Shown here piece by piece: positions 27,745 through 36,376 of a stretch of DNA of 64,000 nucleotides. Source of the DNA: Xanthomonas sacchari (GTDB lineage Bacteria > Pseudomonadota > Gammaproteobacteria > Xanthomonadales > Xanthomonadaceae). Made by a program: the position numbers and the translations under genes. The notes beneath the pieces were generated by a model. The model did no database searches. It saw only the letters and a program-made list of their open reading frames with translations, and was not told where the DNA came from. The stretch is taken from the NCBI RefSeq assembly GCF_040529065.1, contig NZ_CP132343.1:186001-250000 (forward strand), written 5' to 3'. The stretch's first letter is position 1, and the number at the start of each line of letters is the position of its first letter.

Positions 27745-28802
27745 GCCCGCCCCCCGTCATGGCGCCGGACCAGCGCGCCAACATCACCATCAAGGACGTG
27801 GCGCGCCTGGCCAACGTGTCGGTGGCGACCGTGTCGCGCACCATGAACGGTCACCAGCACGTGGCCGAGTCGGTGCGCGCGCGCGTGCTGGAAGCCGCGC
27901 GCACCCTGCACTACGTGCCGCACCACGCCGCGCGCAGCCTGAGCAGCCGCCGCACCCACACCATCGGCGTGGTGCTGCCGGATCTGCACGGCGAGTTCTT
28001 CTCCGAATTGATCCGCGGCATCGACACGGTGGCGCGCGAGCGCGGCCTGCACCTGCTGGTGTCCAGCTACCACGGCGAACCGGAGCAGCAGCGGCTGGCG
28101 GTGCGGCGCATGCCCGGGCGCGTGGACGGCTTGCTGATCATGTCGCCGTCCCTGGCCAGCGATGCCGAGGACCCGGCCGACATGCTGCCCGGCACGCTGC
28201 CGGCGGTGCTGATGAACTGCGCCGAGCGCATCGGCGAGGCGCAGGTGCTCAACGTCGACAACTACGGCGGCGCGCGCGCCATGACCCGCCACCTGCTGGA
28301 CGTGGGCCATCGCCGCATCGCCTTCATCGCCGGGCCGGACGACAACTTCGACGCGCGCGAGCGCCTGCGCGGCTACCGCGACGAACTGCGCGAGCGCTGC
28401 CCGCAGGTGGCGCCGCTGGTGCTGCCCGGCGCCTTCGACGAGGCCTCCGGCTACCGCGCCGGCGAAGCCCTGCTGCAGGGCCAGCGCCCGGACGTGGTGT
28501 TCGCCGCCAACGACATGATGGCGCTGGGCTGCCTGTTCGCCTTCACCCATGCCGGGCTGCGCGTGCCCGAGGACATCGCCCTGGCCGGCTTCGACGACGT
28601 GCCGATGGCACGCTACGTGCATCCGGCCCTGACCACCATGCGCGTGGACATCGCCGGCTTCGGCGCTCGCGCCATGCAGTTGCTGCTGGCGGCGCTGGAG
28701 CCGCATGCGGCTGCGGCGGTATCGCCGGCGTCGGCCAATGCGATCGCTCCACAACTCATCGTTCGTGCTTCCAGTGCCCAGCGAGGGACCGCCATGGACT
28801 GA
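27741..28802 (+). CDS. LacI-family transcriptional regulator
   Basis: A 353-residue repressor-type protein. The helix-turn-helix is ITIKDVARLANVSVATVSRT (about residues 15-34), the hinge is YVPHHAARSLSSRRTHTIGVV, and a periplasmic-binding-protein-like sugar domain follows. GTG 27741 has GGAGG 8 bp upstream and overlaps the previous stop (GTGA); ATG 27759 is an alternative. It probably controls this carbohydrate locus through the operator at 24518-24531. Confidence 0.93.
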   Translation: MSPPPVMAPDQRANITIKDVARLANVSVATVSRTMNGHQHVAESVRARVLEAARTLHYVPHHAARSLSSRRTHTIGVVLPDLHGEFFSELIRGIDTVARERGLHLLVSSYHGEPEQQRLAVRRMPGRVDGLLIMSPSLASDAEDPADMLPGTLPAVLMNCAERIGEAQVLNVDNYGGARAMTRHLLDVGHRRIAFIAGPDDNFDARERLRGYRDELRERCPQVAPLVLPGAFDEASGYRAGEALLQGQRPDVVFAANDMMALGCLFAFTHAGLRVPEDIALAGFDDVPMARYVHPALTTMRVDIAGFGARAMQLLLAALEPHAAAAVSPASANAIAPQLIVRASSAQRGTAMD

Positions 28803-28892
28803 CACCGACGCATGCACCACCGATGTCGTTTTTTGCACCACCTAGAAGAACACAACAACGATCCCGTTTACCGCCCTGGGAGGGCTTTTGTC

Positions 28893-31800
28893 ATGAAGAA
28901 ATCGCGTTCCGCCTCCAACCTGCCCGCACGCAGCCTGCTGTGCTGCGCGCTGGCCACCTGCCTGTTCGCCACGATGCCGGCGATGGCCCAGTCCAGCAGC
29001 GCGACCCTGCGCGGTCAGGTCGCCGCCGCCCAGGCCGGCACCGAGGTCACCGTCACCAACATCGCTACCGGCTCGGTACGCCGCGCGCCGATCGCCGCCA
29101 ACGGCAACTACACCGTGGTCGGCCTGCCGCCGGGCACCTACAAGGTCGAGGCCAACGGCGTCACCAAGACGGTGACCCTGCAGGTGGCGTCCTCGTCCAC
29201 CGTCGATCTCGATGCCGGGACCACGGCCGCCGGCGGCAACGCGACCACCCTGGACACCGTCACCGTCAGCGCGCCGCTGCTGAAGGACGTCAAGACCTCG
29301 GAAGTGGGCAACGTGGTGTCGCTGCACCAGATCCAGCAGTTGCCGCAGGCGACGCGCAACTTCCTGGAGTTCGCCGACACCGTGCCGGGCATGGTGTTCC
29401 AGATCGACGGTAACGGAAACACCAAGCTGCGCGGCGGTGCGTCCAACGCCAGCGCCGGCAACCTGTACATCGACGGCGTCGGCCAGAAGAGCTACGTCAA
29501 GGGCGGCGGCATCGCCGGCCAGAGCGATACTCAGGGTAACCCGTTCCCGCAGCTGGCGATCGGCGAGTACAAGGTCATCACCTCCAACTACAAGGCCGAG
29601 TACGGCCAGATCAGCGGTGCAGCGATCACCGCGGCCACCAAGTCCGGCACCAACGAGTTCCACGGCGAGGCCTTCTACCGTTACACCGACCAGGATCTGC
29701 GCGACAAGCGTCCGGACGAAGCGAACGGCAAGATCGATTCGCAGACCAAGGAATACGGCTTCGCCCTGGGCGGCCCGATCATCCAGGACCGCATGCACTT
29801 CTTCGTCGCCTACGAAGGCAAGGAGAACGTGGTGCCGAAGAGCGTGCAGGCGGACAACACCGCGCAGCCGTACGTCGGCCTGCTGCCGTCCAACCTGTCG
29901 AGCCAGTTCGGTGCGGCCAACATGCCGTTCACCGAAGACCTGTACTTCGGCAAGATCGATTTCGAACCGACCGACCGCGATCGCATCGAACTGAGCGGCC
30001 AGTATCGCGACGAGACCCAGACCGGCAACGTCGGCGGCACCAGCACGCCGGAACACGGCACCAACAAGATCAACAAGGACAAGCGCGCCAACATCCGTTG
30101 GCAGCACAGCGCCGACAACTGGTTCAACGAGTTGATCGTCGGCACCGAGGACTCGGAGAACAACCCGAATCCGAAGAGCATCGGCAACGGCATCGTCTAC
30201 AAGTATCTGGCGCCCCGCGCCGGCTCCACCGACGTGGACGAATACACCTTCCTGGAAACCGGCTCCGCCGGCGGCCTGAACGTGCAGCGCAAGAGCCAGA
30301 AGGGTTGGTTCCTGCAGAACGACCTGACCTTCACCAGCTTCCAGTGGCACGGTGAGCACACCATCAAGATGGGCGTCAGCTACAAGGACATCAAGCTGAC
30401 CTCGCAGGATGCGGCGGCGCTCAACCCGCAGTTCAGCTATTCGGTCGACAGCAGCGGCGTCGCCGCCACGCCGTACCGCGTGGACTACGTTGCGCCGTAC
30501 AACACCCCGGGCCAGAAGGCCACGGTGGAGTCGCCGTCCAAGCAGTACGGCATCTACATCCAGGACGACTGGGCGGCGACCGACAAGCTGATGATCAACG
30601 TCGGCGTGCGTTGGGACTACGAGGACAGCCCGGCCTACACGGACTTCGTCACCTCGCAGGCCTTCGTCAACGCGCTGTACTCCGACGATCCGGCCAACCC
30701 GGGCCATCCCTGGGCCGATCGCCTGCTGCCGAGCGGTGTCAATGCTGCCGACTACATCAGCACCGGCCGCAACCGCAAGAACTTCAAGGATGGCTGGGCG
30801 CCGCGCCTGGGCTTCTCCTACGACTTCTTCGGCGACGAGAGTGCGGTGCTGCACGGCGGTGCGGGCCGTTCCTACGATCGCAACCTGTTCGAACAGCTGG
30901 CGCTGGAAACCAGCAAGGCCGCGCTGTCGCCGGTCGCGGTGTACTTCCAGAACCCGGCCACCGGCCAGTGCTACCGCAGCGACCGCGTCTGCACCGCGTG
31001 GGATCCGCGCTACCTCAATGGCGTGGACCAGTTGAACACCATCCCCGGCGTCAGTGGCAGCGCCGAACTGTTCATGTTCAACAACCACCTGAAGACGCCG
31101 TACAGCGACCAGTACAGCATCGGCATCACCAACCAGGTCGGCGACTGGCAGACCGACGTGACCTTCCAGCGCGTGCTCAGCTACGACGGTTTCGCGATGT
31201 CGCTGATCAACCGCTACCCGGATGGTTCCTACTTCCAGAACGGCAGCGCCCCCTGGGGCCAGCCGGTGCCGGGCTACCAGAACACGATCATCGGCATGAA
31301 CGGCCTGGAGCAGCGCAGCAGCCAGGTGTTGCTGTCGGCCGACAAGCCCTACACCAAGGAATCGGGCTGGGGCCTGACCCTGTCCTACACCCACACCAGC
31401 GCGCGTCAGAACCGCAACATCGACGAGCCGTACGCGTTCGACAAGGCGACCATCCACGACTATCCGTTCGTGAAGTCCGATGCGGTGTCGGCGCACCGCT
31501 TCGTCGCCTCCGGCTCGATCGACGGCCCGTGGGGCCTGACCTTCGGTGCCAAGGTAGTGCTGGCGACGCCGGAGCCGATCAACACCATCGCCTGCTATGG
31601 CCACACCGATGCGGACGGCGCGACCTGCCAGCAGGTGGCGGCAGTACCGCCGGGCAGCGGCAAATTCCTGGTCGGCGGCAAGATCTGGGGCTACCGCACG
31701 GTCGACTTCCAGGCGACCAAGGATTTCACCGTGTACAACGACTTCAAGTTGACGGCGCGCGTGAACCTGCTCAATGCCTTCAACTTCAAGAACTACTCGT

Positions 31801-31922
31801 CGTACTCGTACAACGATTTCGGCTCCGATGGTCGCTTCGATCCGAACATCACCATCAACAAGACCGGCGACATCATGTACGTGCCGCGCACCGTGACCTT
31901 CGAGATCGGCGCCAAGTTCTGA
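28893..31922 (+). CDS. Oar-like TonB-dependent receptor
   Basis: A 1,009-residue outer-membrane receptor. A signal peptide (ending AMAQ) is followed by a carboxypeptidase-regulatory-like domain (SATLRGQVAAAQAGTEVTVT to about residue 100). The plug (LPQATRNFLEFADTVPGM, LYIDGVGQ) and the large beta-barrel come next, ending in the terminal Phe of TFEIGAKF. GGGAGGG 8 bp before ATG 28893 is a strong ribosome site. It sits between the glycosidase/LacI pair and the halogenase, so the ligand is probably a glycan fragment or a related small molecule (inference). Confidence 0.94.
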   Translation: MKKSRSASNLPARSLLCCALATCLFATMPAMAQSSSATLRGQVAAAQAGTEVTVTNIATGSVRRAPIAANGNYTVVGLPPGTYKVEANGVTKTVTLQVASSSTVDLDAGTTAAGGNATTLDTVTVSAPLLKDVKTSEVGNVVSLHQIQQLPQATRNFLEFADTVPGMVFQIDGNGNTKLRGGASNASAGNLYIDGVGQKSYVKGGGIAGQSDTQGNPFPQLAIGEYKVITSNYKAEYGQISGAAITAATKSGTNEFHGEAFYRYTDQDLRDKRPDEANGKIDSQTKEYGFALGGPIIQDRMHFFVAYEGKENVVPKSVQADNTAQPYVGLLPSNLSSQFGAANMPFTEDLYFGKIDFEPTDRDRIELSGQYRDETQTGNVGGTSTPEHGTNKINKDKRANIRWQHSADNWFNELIVGTEDSENNPNPKSIGNGIVYKYLAPRAGSTDVDEYTFLETGSAGGLNVQRKSQKGWFLQNDLTFTSFQWHGEHTIKMGVSYKDIKLTSQDAAALNPQFSYSVDSSGVAATPYRVDYVAPYNTPGQKATVESPSKQYGIYIQDDWAATDKLMINVGVRWDYEDSPAYTDFVTSQAFVNALYSDDPANPGHPWADRLLPSGVNAADYISTGRNRKNFKDGWAPRLGFSYDFFGDESAVLHGGAGRSYDRNLFEQLALETSKAALSPVAVYFQNPATGQCYRSDRVCTAWDPRYLNGVDQLNTIPGVSGSAELFMFNNHLKTPYSDQYSIGITNQVGDWQTDVTFQRVLSYDGFAMSLINRYPDGSYFQNGSAPWGQPVPGYQNTIIGMNGLEQRSSQVLLSADKPYTKESGWGLTLSYTHTSARQNRNIDEPYAFDKATIHDYPFVKSDAVSAHRFVASGSIDGPWGLTFGAKVVLATPEPINTIACYGHTDADGATCQQVAAVPPGSGKFLVGGKIWGYRTVDFQATKDFTVYNDFKLTARVNLLNAFNFKNYSSYSYNDFGSDGRFDPNITINKTGDIMYVPRTVTFEIGAKF

Positions 31923-31934
31923 TCCACCGCATCA

Positions 31935-31998
31935 CCCACGCGCGTGCCCGACCGGCGCGCGTGGGGTTTCAACGGACGGGGCCGCGTGGCCCCGTCCG
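31935..31998 (+). terminator. Two consecutive stem-loops after the TonB receptor gene
   Basis: The first stem pairs CCCACGCGCG with CGCGCGTGGG (31935-31965) and is followed by GTTT. The second pairs GGACGGGGCC with GGCCCCGTCC around a GCGT loop (31974-31997) and is followed by GCGTTTG. Both are perfect 10-bp stems; they should end or strongly attenuate transcription before the halogenase gene. Confidence 0.7.
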
Positions 31999-32040
31999 CG
32001 TTTGCGGTCGCCCCTTTCTTCGGTACAGGACCACACACGC

Positions 32041-33558
32041 ATGATCGCCGCTCCTCTCCGCAACCTGGTCATCGTCGGCGGCGGCACCGCCGGTTGGATG
32101 GCCGCTGCCGCGCTGGCGCGTGTGCTGGGTCCCGACTACCGCATCACCTTGATCGAGTCCGAGCAGATCGGCATCGTCGGCGTCGGCGAGGCCACCGTGC
32201 CGCACATCAAGGCCTTCAACAACCTGCTCGGCATCAACGAGGCCGAGTTCGTGCGCCACACCCAGGGCAGCTTCAAGCTCGGCATCGAGTTCGCCGACTG
32301 GCAGCGCCCGGGCACCTCCTACGTGCACGGCTTCGGCACCGAGATCGGGCATCCGCTCGGGCTGCTGCCGTTCCAGCAGTACTGGTTCAAGCAGGCGCTG
32401 GCCGGCAAGGCGAAGCCGCTGGGTGCCTATACGCTCAACACCGTCGCCGCCAAGCGCGACCGCTTCATGACCTCAGCCACCGACGTGCCGCCGAACTCGC
32501 CGCTGGCCAACATCGCCTACGCCTACCATTTCGATGCGGCGTTGTATGCGGGCTTCCTGCGCCGCTACGCCGAACAGCGCGGGGTGACCCGGCGCGAGGG
32601 CATCGTCGAGGAGGTGCAATTGCATCCGGAATCGGGCGACGTACGCGCGGTGCGCCTGGCGTCCGGCGAGGCGATCGCCGGCGACCTGTTCATCGATTGC
32701 TCCGGTTTCCGCGGGCTGCTGATCGAGCAGGCGCTGCACACCGGCTACCACGATTTCAGCCACTGGCTGCCGTGCGATCGCGCGCTGGCGGTGCCCTGCG
32801 CCAAGGTCGGCCCGCCCACGCCGTACACCCGCGCCACCGCGCGCGCGGCCGGCTGGCAGTGGCGTATTCCGCTGCAGCACCGCACCGGCAACGGCTACGT
32901 GTACTGCAGCGCGCACATCAGCGACGACGAGGCCGCCGCCACGTTGCTGGCCAACCTCGACGGCCCGGCCCTGGCCGATCCGCGCCCGCTGCGTTTCGTC
33001 ACCGGGCGCCGCAAGCAGGTGTGGAACCGCAACGTGATCGCGCTGGGCCTGGCCAGCGGCTTCATGGAGCCGCTGGAATCGACCAGCATCCACCTGGTCC
33101 AGTCCGGCATCTCCAAGCTGCTGGAGCTGTTCCCGCGCGAGGGCATCAGCCCGGTGCTGGTGCGGCGTTACAACGAGCGCATCGCGTTCGAGTTCGACCG
33201 CATCCGCGACTTCCTGCTGCTGCACTACCACGCCACCGAGCGCGACGACAGCGCGTTCTGGCGGCACTGCCGCACCATGCCGATCACGCCGGAACTGCAG
33301 GAGACGCTGGACCTGTTCCGCGACAGCGGCCGCTTCTACCGCAACGGCGACGAGATGTTCGCCGAGATCAGCTGGGTGCAGGTGATGGTCGGGCAGGGCA
33401 TCCTGCCGCGCGCCTACCACCCGCTGGTGGACCAGGTGCCGCAGGCCGATCTGGAGCGCTTCATGGCCAGCGTCGAGCAGACCATCGGCCATTGCGCCGA
33501 CGCGATGCCGCCGCACCAGGCCTTCATCGACCGCTACTGCGCGGCCCGGCCCGCCTGA
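32041..33558 (+). CDS. Flavin-dependent (tryptophan-type) halogenase
   Basis: A 505-residue FADH2-dependent halogenase. The nucleotide motif GGGTAGW is at residues 13-19, the catalytic lysine that carries the HOX equivalent is Lys79 (QGSFKLGIEF), and the essential glutamate is Glu346 (PLESTSI). These are the same numbers as in PrnA. A WxWxIP motif (GWQWRIPLQ) is present. Xanthomonas halogenases of this type act on free indoles, often with bromide preferred. It follows an Oar-like TonB receptor, a pairing seen repeatedly in this family. A flavin reductase is not in the window. The native substrate is unknown. Confidence 0.92.
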   Translation: MIAAPLRNLVIVGGGTAGWMAAAALARVLGPDYRITLIESEQIGIVGVGEATVPHIKAFNNLLGINEAEFVRHTQGSFKLGIEFADWQRPGTSYVHGFGTEIGHPLGLLPFQQYWFKQALAGKAKPLGAYTLNTVAAKRDRFMTSATDVPPNSPLANIAYAYHFDAALYAGFLRRYAEQRGVTRREGIVEEVQLHPESGDVRAVRLASGEAIAGDLFIDCSGFRGLLIEQALHTGYHDFSHWLPCDRALAVPCAKVGPPTPYTRATARAAGWQWRIPLQHRTGNGYVYCSAHISDDEAAATLLANLDGPALADPRPLRFVTGRRKQVWNRNVIALGLASGFMEPLESTSIHLVQSGISKLLELFPREGISPVLVRRYNERIAFEFDRIRDFLLLHYHATERDDSAFWRHCRTMPITPELQETLDLFRDSGRFYRNGDEMFAEISWVQVMVGQGILPRAYHPLVDQVPQADLERFMASVEQTIGHCADAMPPHQAFIDRYCAARPA

Positions 33559-33580
33559 GCGCGACGCGGGCACAAAAAAA

Positions 33581-33608
33581 GAGGCCACGCGCACCAGGCG
33601 CGGGCCTC
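33581..33608 (-). terminator. Intrinsic terminator between the halogenase and pyrF
   Basis: An 11-bp stem with one bulged A and a 5-base loop is followed, on the minus strand, by seven T. It is therefore a strong terminator for the pyrF transcript. On the plus strand it would also halt the halogenase message, though with a weak U-tract. Confidence 0.8.
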
Positions 33609-33730
33609 TTCAAATCCGACCGAAGCCGGAGAACGGTATGGCACATCTCCGGCAGAGCCGGACGCTGGGCATGCTACCGGCACGCCGAAGCTAAAGCAAT
33701 ACTTTACAATTTATCGCCTAAGTCATTGAT

Positions 33731-34471
33731 TTAAAATAAAAGCGCAGCGCCGCCAGCCAGCGTCGCCGCGATCTCCCGCTGGATCGCCTCGGCCGCCGCA
33801 CGCGGATCGGCGGCCTGGCGGATCGGCCGGCCGACCACGATCGCATCGGCGCCGTCGGCAAAGGCTTGGGCCACGCTCACGGTGCGCTGCTGGTCGTCGC
33901 CGACCGGCCCGCCGGGGCGGATGCCGGGGCAGACGATGGAGAAGCCGGCGCCGGTGGCGCGGCGGATCGGCGCCGCTTCCTGGCCGGAGGCGATCACGCC
34001 GTCGATGCCGGCCGCCTGCGCGGCCAGCGCGCGCTCCACCACCACGTCTTGCGGTGCGCGGTCGATGCCCATCGACGCCAGGTCGGCGCGGCCCATCGAG
34101 GTCAGCACGGTCACCGCCAGCAGGCGCATGTCGCTGCCGTTGGCCTCGGCCGCGGCCTGCATCATCGCCGGGTGCCAGCCGTGGATGGTGCAGTAGTCCA
34201 CCGGCCACTGCGACAGCCGCCGGATCACCCCGCCCACCGTGGCCGGGATGTCGAAGAACTTCAGGTCCACGAACACGCGCTTGCCGCGCCCGGCCAGCGT
34301 GTCCAGCACGTCGAAGTACTCGCCGGAAGCCAGCAGTTCCATGCCGATCTTGTAGAACGCCACCGCATCGCCGAGCCGCTCGATCCACTCCAGCGCCTCG
34401 CTGCGCCCGGGCACGTCGAGGGCGAAGATCAGGCGCTCGTGCGGCGCCAGCGCCAGCGGCGCGCGGCTCAC
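33731..34471 (-). CDS. pyrF: Orotidine 5'-phosphate decarboxylase
   Basis: The enzyme converts OMP to UMP, the last step of de novo pyrimidine synthesis. The 246-residue protein has the catalytic stretch [14 protein letters not shown] (Asp-Lys-x-x-Asp) and the phosphate-binding end [10 protein letters not shown]. The GTG start at 34471 overlaps the stop of the acid phosphatase gene by 4 bp (GTGA), so it is coupled. Extending upstream would run into the phosphatase gene in another frame and is rejected. Confidence 0.95.
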   Translation of the reverse strand: MSRAPLALAPHERLIFALDVPGRSEALEWIERLGDAVAFYKIGMELLASGEYFDVLDTLAGRGKRVFVDLKFFDIPATVGGVIRRLSQWPVDYCTIHGWHPAMMQAAAEANGSDMRLLAVTVLTSMGRADLASMGIDRAPQDVVVERALAAQAAGIDGVIASGQEAAPIRRATGAGFSIVCPGIRPGGPVGDDQQRTVSVAQAFADGADAIVVGRPIRQAADPRAAAEAIQREIAATLAGGAALLF

Positions 34472-35385
34472 TGCGCCAGCTCCAGCGCCTGCACCTTGGC
34501 CTGGTGGCGGGCGGCGCGCGACTGGGTGAAGTCGTTGTTGAACAGCGCCGGTTCCCAGGACCCGTAGCTGGGGTTGGGCAGCATCCACCAGCGCTCGCCG
34601 AACCAGTCGTGATACTGCTGCAGCAGCTGCGCGCGGCCTTCCGGGGTGTTGGCCACCACCTGCGTGAAGTCGCCGAGCTGGTCGCCGAACTGCATCAGCA
34701 CGCGGTACTGCTGGCCGACCAGCTTGCGCCGGCAGTTCTTCTCCGAGCCGTTCTGCTCGCAATCCTTGACCACCGTGCCCAGGCCCAGCAGCACGCTGTT
34801 GTCGGCCACCGGCAGGCCGGCGCTGCGCAGGTTGGCCAGGGTCGCGTCGGTCAGGTGCACGGCGCGGTTGGTCACGTACAGCACGGTGATGCCCTTGGCG
34901 GTGGCGGCCTTGGCGAAATCGACCACGCCAGGAATCGGCTTGGCCTTCTTCTCGGCGACCCACTGGTCCCAGGTGACCTCGTCGTACTCCTTGCCGTTGC
35001 GGATCAGCCGCGCCTGGTAGGGCGAGTTGTCCAGCACCGTCTCGTCCACGTCCATCACCACCGCCGGCTTCAACCCGGTGGCGGCGTTGCCGCGTTCCTC
35101 CGGCACCAGCGCGTCCCAGTTCGGTTCCTTCAGCGCCGCATCCAGGCGGTCGGCGGCGGCGCGATAGGTCTGCTCGGCCAGGGCCTGGTACTCGGCCGAG
35201 CGCTGCATCCACAGCACCGCGTTGAGGTTGTCGTCGGCGGCGCCCGGGGCGGCGGCGGAGGCGGTCGACGCGGCAGTGGCGGTGGCAGCCGGCTTGGCGG
35301 CGGGGTCGGCGACCTGCGCCTGCGGCTTGCAGGCGGACAGGGCGAGCACGGCGCAGGCCAGTGCGGTGCGGGCGATCGGCGTCAT
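34468..35385 (-). CDS. e(P4)-type acid phosphatase / 5'-nucleotidase lipoprotein (HAD superfamily)
   Basis: A 305-residue protein with a lipobox (LALSACKP), so it is probably anchored to the outer membrane. The HAD catalytic motif is [13 protein letters not shown], motif II is VLYVTNR, and later conserved blocks are [14 protein letters not shown] and QLGDFTQV. The family dephosphorylates nucleotides and other phosphomonoesters in the periplasm. A ~35-residue Ala/Thr-rich linker follows the lipid anchor. It is coupled to pyrF by a 4-bp overlap, an apt pairing of nucleotide salvage and synthesis. Confidence 0.92.
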   Translation of the reverse strand: MTPIARTALACAVLALSACKPQAQVADPAAKPAATATAASTASAAAPGAADDNLNAVLWMQRSAEYQALAEQTYRAAADRLDAALKEPNWDALVPEERGNAATGLKPAVVMDVDETVLDNSPYQARLIRNGKEYDEVTWDQWVAEKKAKPIPGVVDFAKAATAKGITVLYVTNRAVHLTDATLANLRSAGLPVADNSVLLGLGTVVKDCEQNGSEKNCRRKLVGQQYRVLMQFGDQLGDFTQVVANTPEGRAQLLQQYHDWFGERWWMLPNPSYGSWEPALFNNDFTQSRAARHQAKVQALELAQ

Positions 35386-35480
35386 CGGGCGTGGGAACCT
35401 GGGCGAATGAACCGCGGATTTTAGCCGGTTGCGATGACCGGCGCGGCGCGGCGCGCGGTGGCGCAGGCGGGCCGCCGCGC

Positions 35481-36098
35481 TCAGGGCGCGAACGTCAGCG
35501 CACGCAGATCCGGGGCGAGCTCCGCCTCGACGGGGTCGGCACTTTCGTGGCCTGCGTAGGTGCTGAAGCGGATGCGCAGGCGGCCATCGCGCACGGCGTA
35601 GGGCGTCAGGTCGTCGAGGTCGGGTGCGTCCAGGTCGACGTTGTCCAGGCAACTGGACACCGGCACCCGGGCCAGGATCGAAGGCGCCCCGTGCAGGTCG
35701 ACCACGGTCAACGCCATCTCCGCCCCGGCGCCGCAGTAGCCATGTCCGTCCCCGGGCGATGAACGGCGCACCGATAGGTACAGCAGGCGGTCGCGCGCCA
35801 GATACGGCTGCAACCGGGTCGGCAGCAGGCGGATGGCGCGCGCGCTGCCGATCAGCTCCGGTGCGTAGGCGCGTGGGATGGTCTCCAGCACGGTCGGTGC
35901 GCGCCCTGGCACCTGCAGCACGATGCGGCCGGCGCGATAGACCAGATGCAGGACGCCGCGGCGTGGATCGCAGACCTCGGTCTCGGCCAGCGCGGCGGAT
36001 GTCGCGCCGCAGTCCGTCGGCGTCGCGGCGGTGTGGGTCGGCACGGCGTCGGGTGCAGCGGGCGCGGCCAGGGCCAGCAGGAGGATGAGCGGGAGCAT
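35481..36098 (-). CDS. Secreted hypothetical protein
   Basis: A 205-residue protein with a short signal peptide ([17 protein letters not shown]). Four cysteines (DCGAT, EVCDP, GYCGAG and SSCLD) suggest two disulfides. The C-terminal half is acidic ([20 protein letters not shown]). No family recognised. ATG 36098 is chosen as the first start giving a signal peptide; the frame stays open upstream, but that extension lacks secretion features. Confidence 0.65.
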   Translation of the reverse strand: MLPLILLLALAAPAAPDAVPTHTAATPTDCGATSAALAETEVCDPRRGVLHLVYRAGRIVLQVPGRAPTVLETIPRAYAPELIGSARAIRLLPTRLQPYLARDRLLYLSVRRSSPGDGHGYCGAGAEMALTVVDLHGAPSILARVPVSSCLDNVDLDAPDLDDLTPYAVRDGRLRIRFSTYAGHESADPVEAELAPDLRALTFAP

Positions 36099-36218
36099 GC
36101 GGGGCCTTCGCGGTGTGAGCCGAGAGTGTGGCAGCCGCTGTGGATCGCGCGCCAGTTGTGACGTGCATCCTCCATGAAAGCGACGAAATTCACGTAAATG
36201 CCTGTTTTGCAGGGGATT

Positions 36219-36237
36219 TCCCGACAGCGTGTCGGGA
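36219..36237. promoter_or_regulatory. Perfect hairpin in the region upstream of cdiB
   Basis: TCCCGACA and TGTCGGGA flank a GCG loop: an 8-bp perfect palindrome 140 bp before the CdiB start. A second small palindrome, GTGGT-TTGC-ACCAC, lies at about 36257-36270. They could be operators or 5'-leader hairpins controlling the secretion locus; no regulator is known. Confidence 0.35.
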
Positions 36238-36376
36238 GCCTCCGGATGCCGCTGCGCTGTGGTTTGCACCACACTTCGCAGTACGGAAAACCGCGCGACG
36301 CGGCGCTTGGTGCGCTGCAGCGCGATCGCGCCTGCACCTGCAGGCAAACGCCGGAAGCGTCACAGGGGACGTTGCA

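Noticed and set aside
34472-35212. Upstream extension of the pyrF reading frame
   Set aside because: It overlaps the acid phosphatase gene in another frame. The GTG at 34471, overlapping that gene's stop, gives the normal pyrF length.
35386-36168. Upstream extension of the acid phosphatase reading frame
   Set aside because: The extended part runs antiparallel-free but over another gene, lacks secretion features, and the lipoprotein signal begins at 35385.
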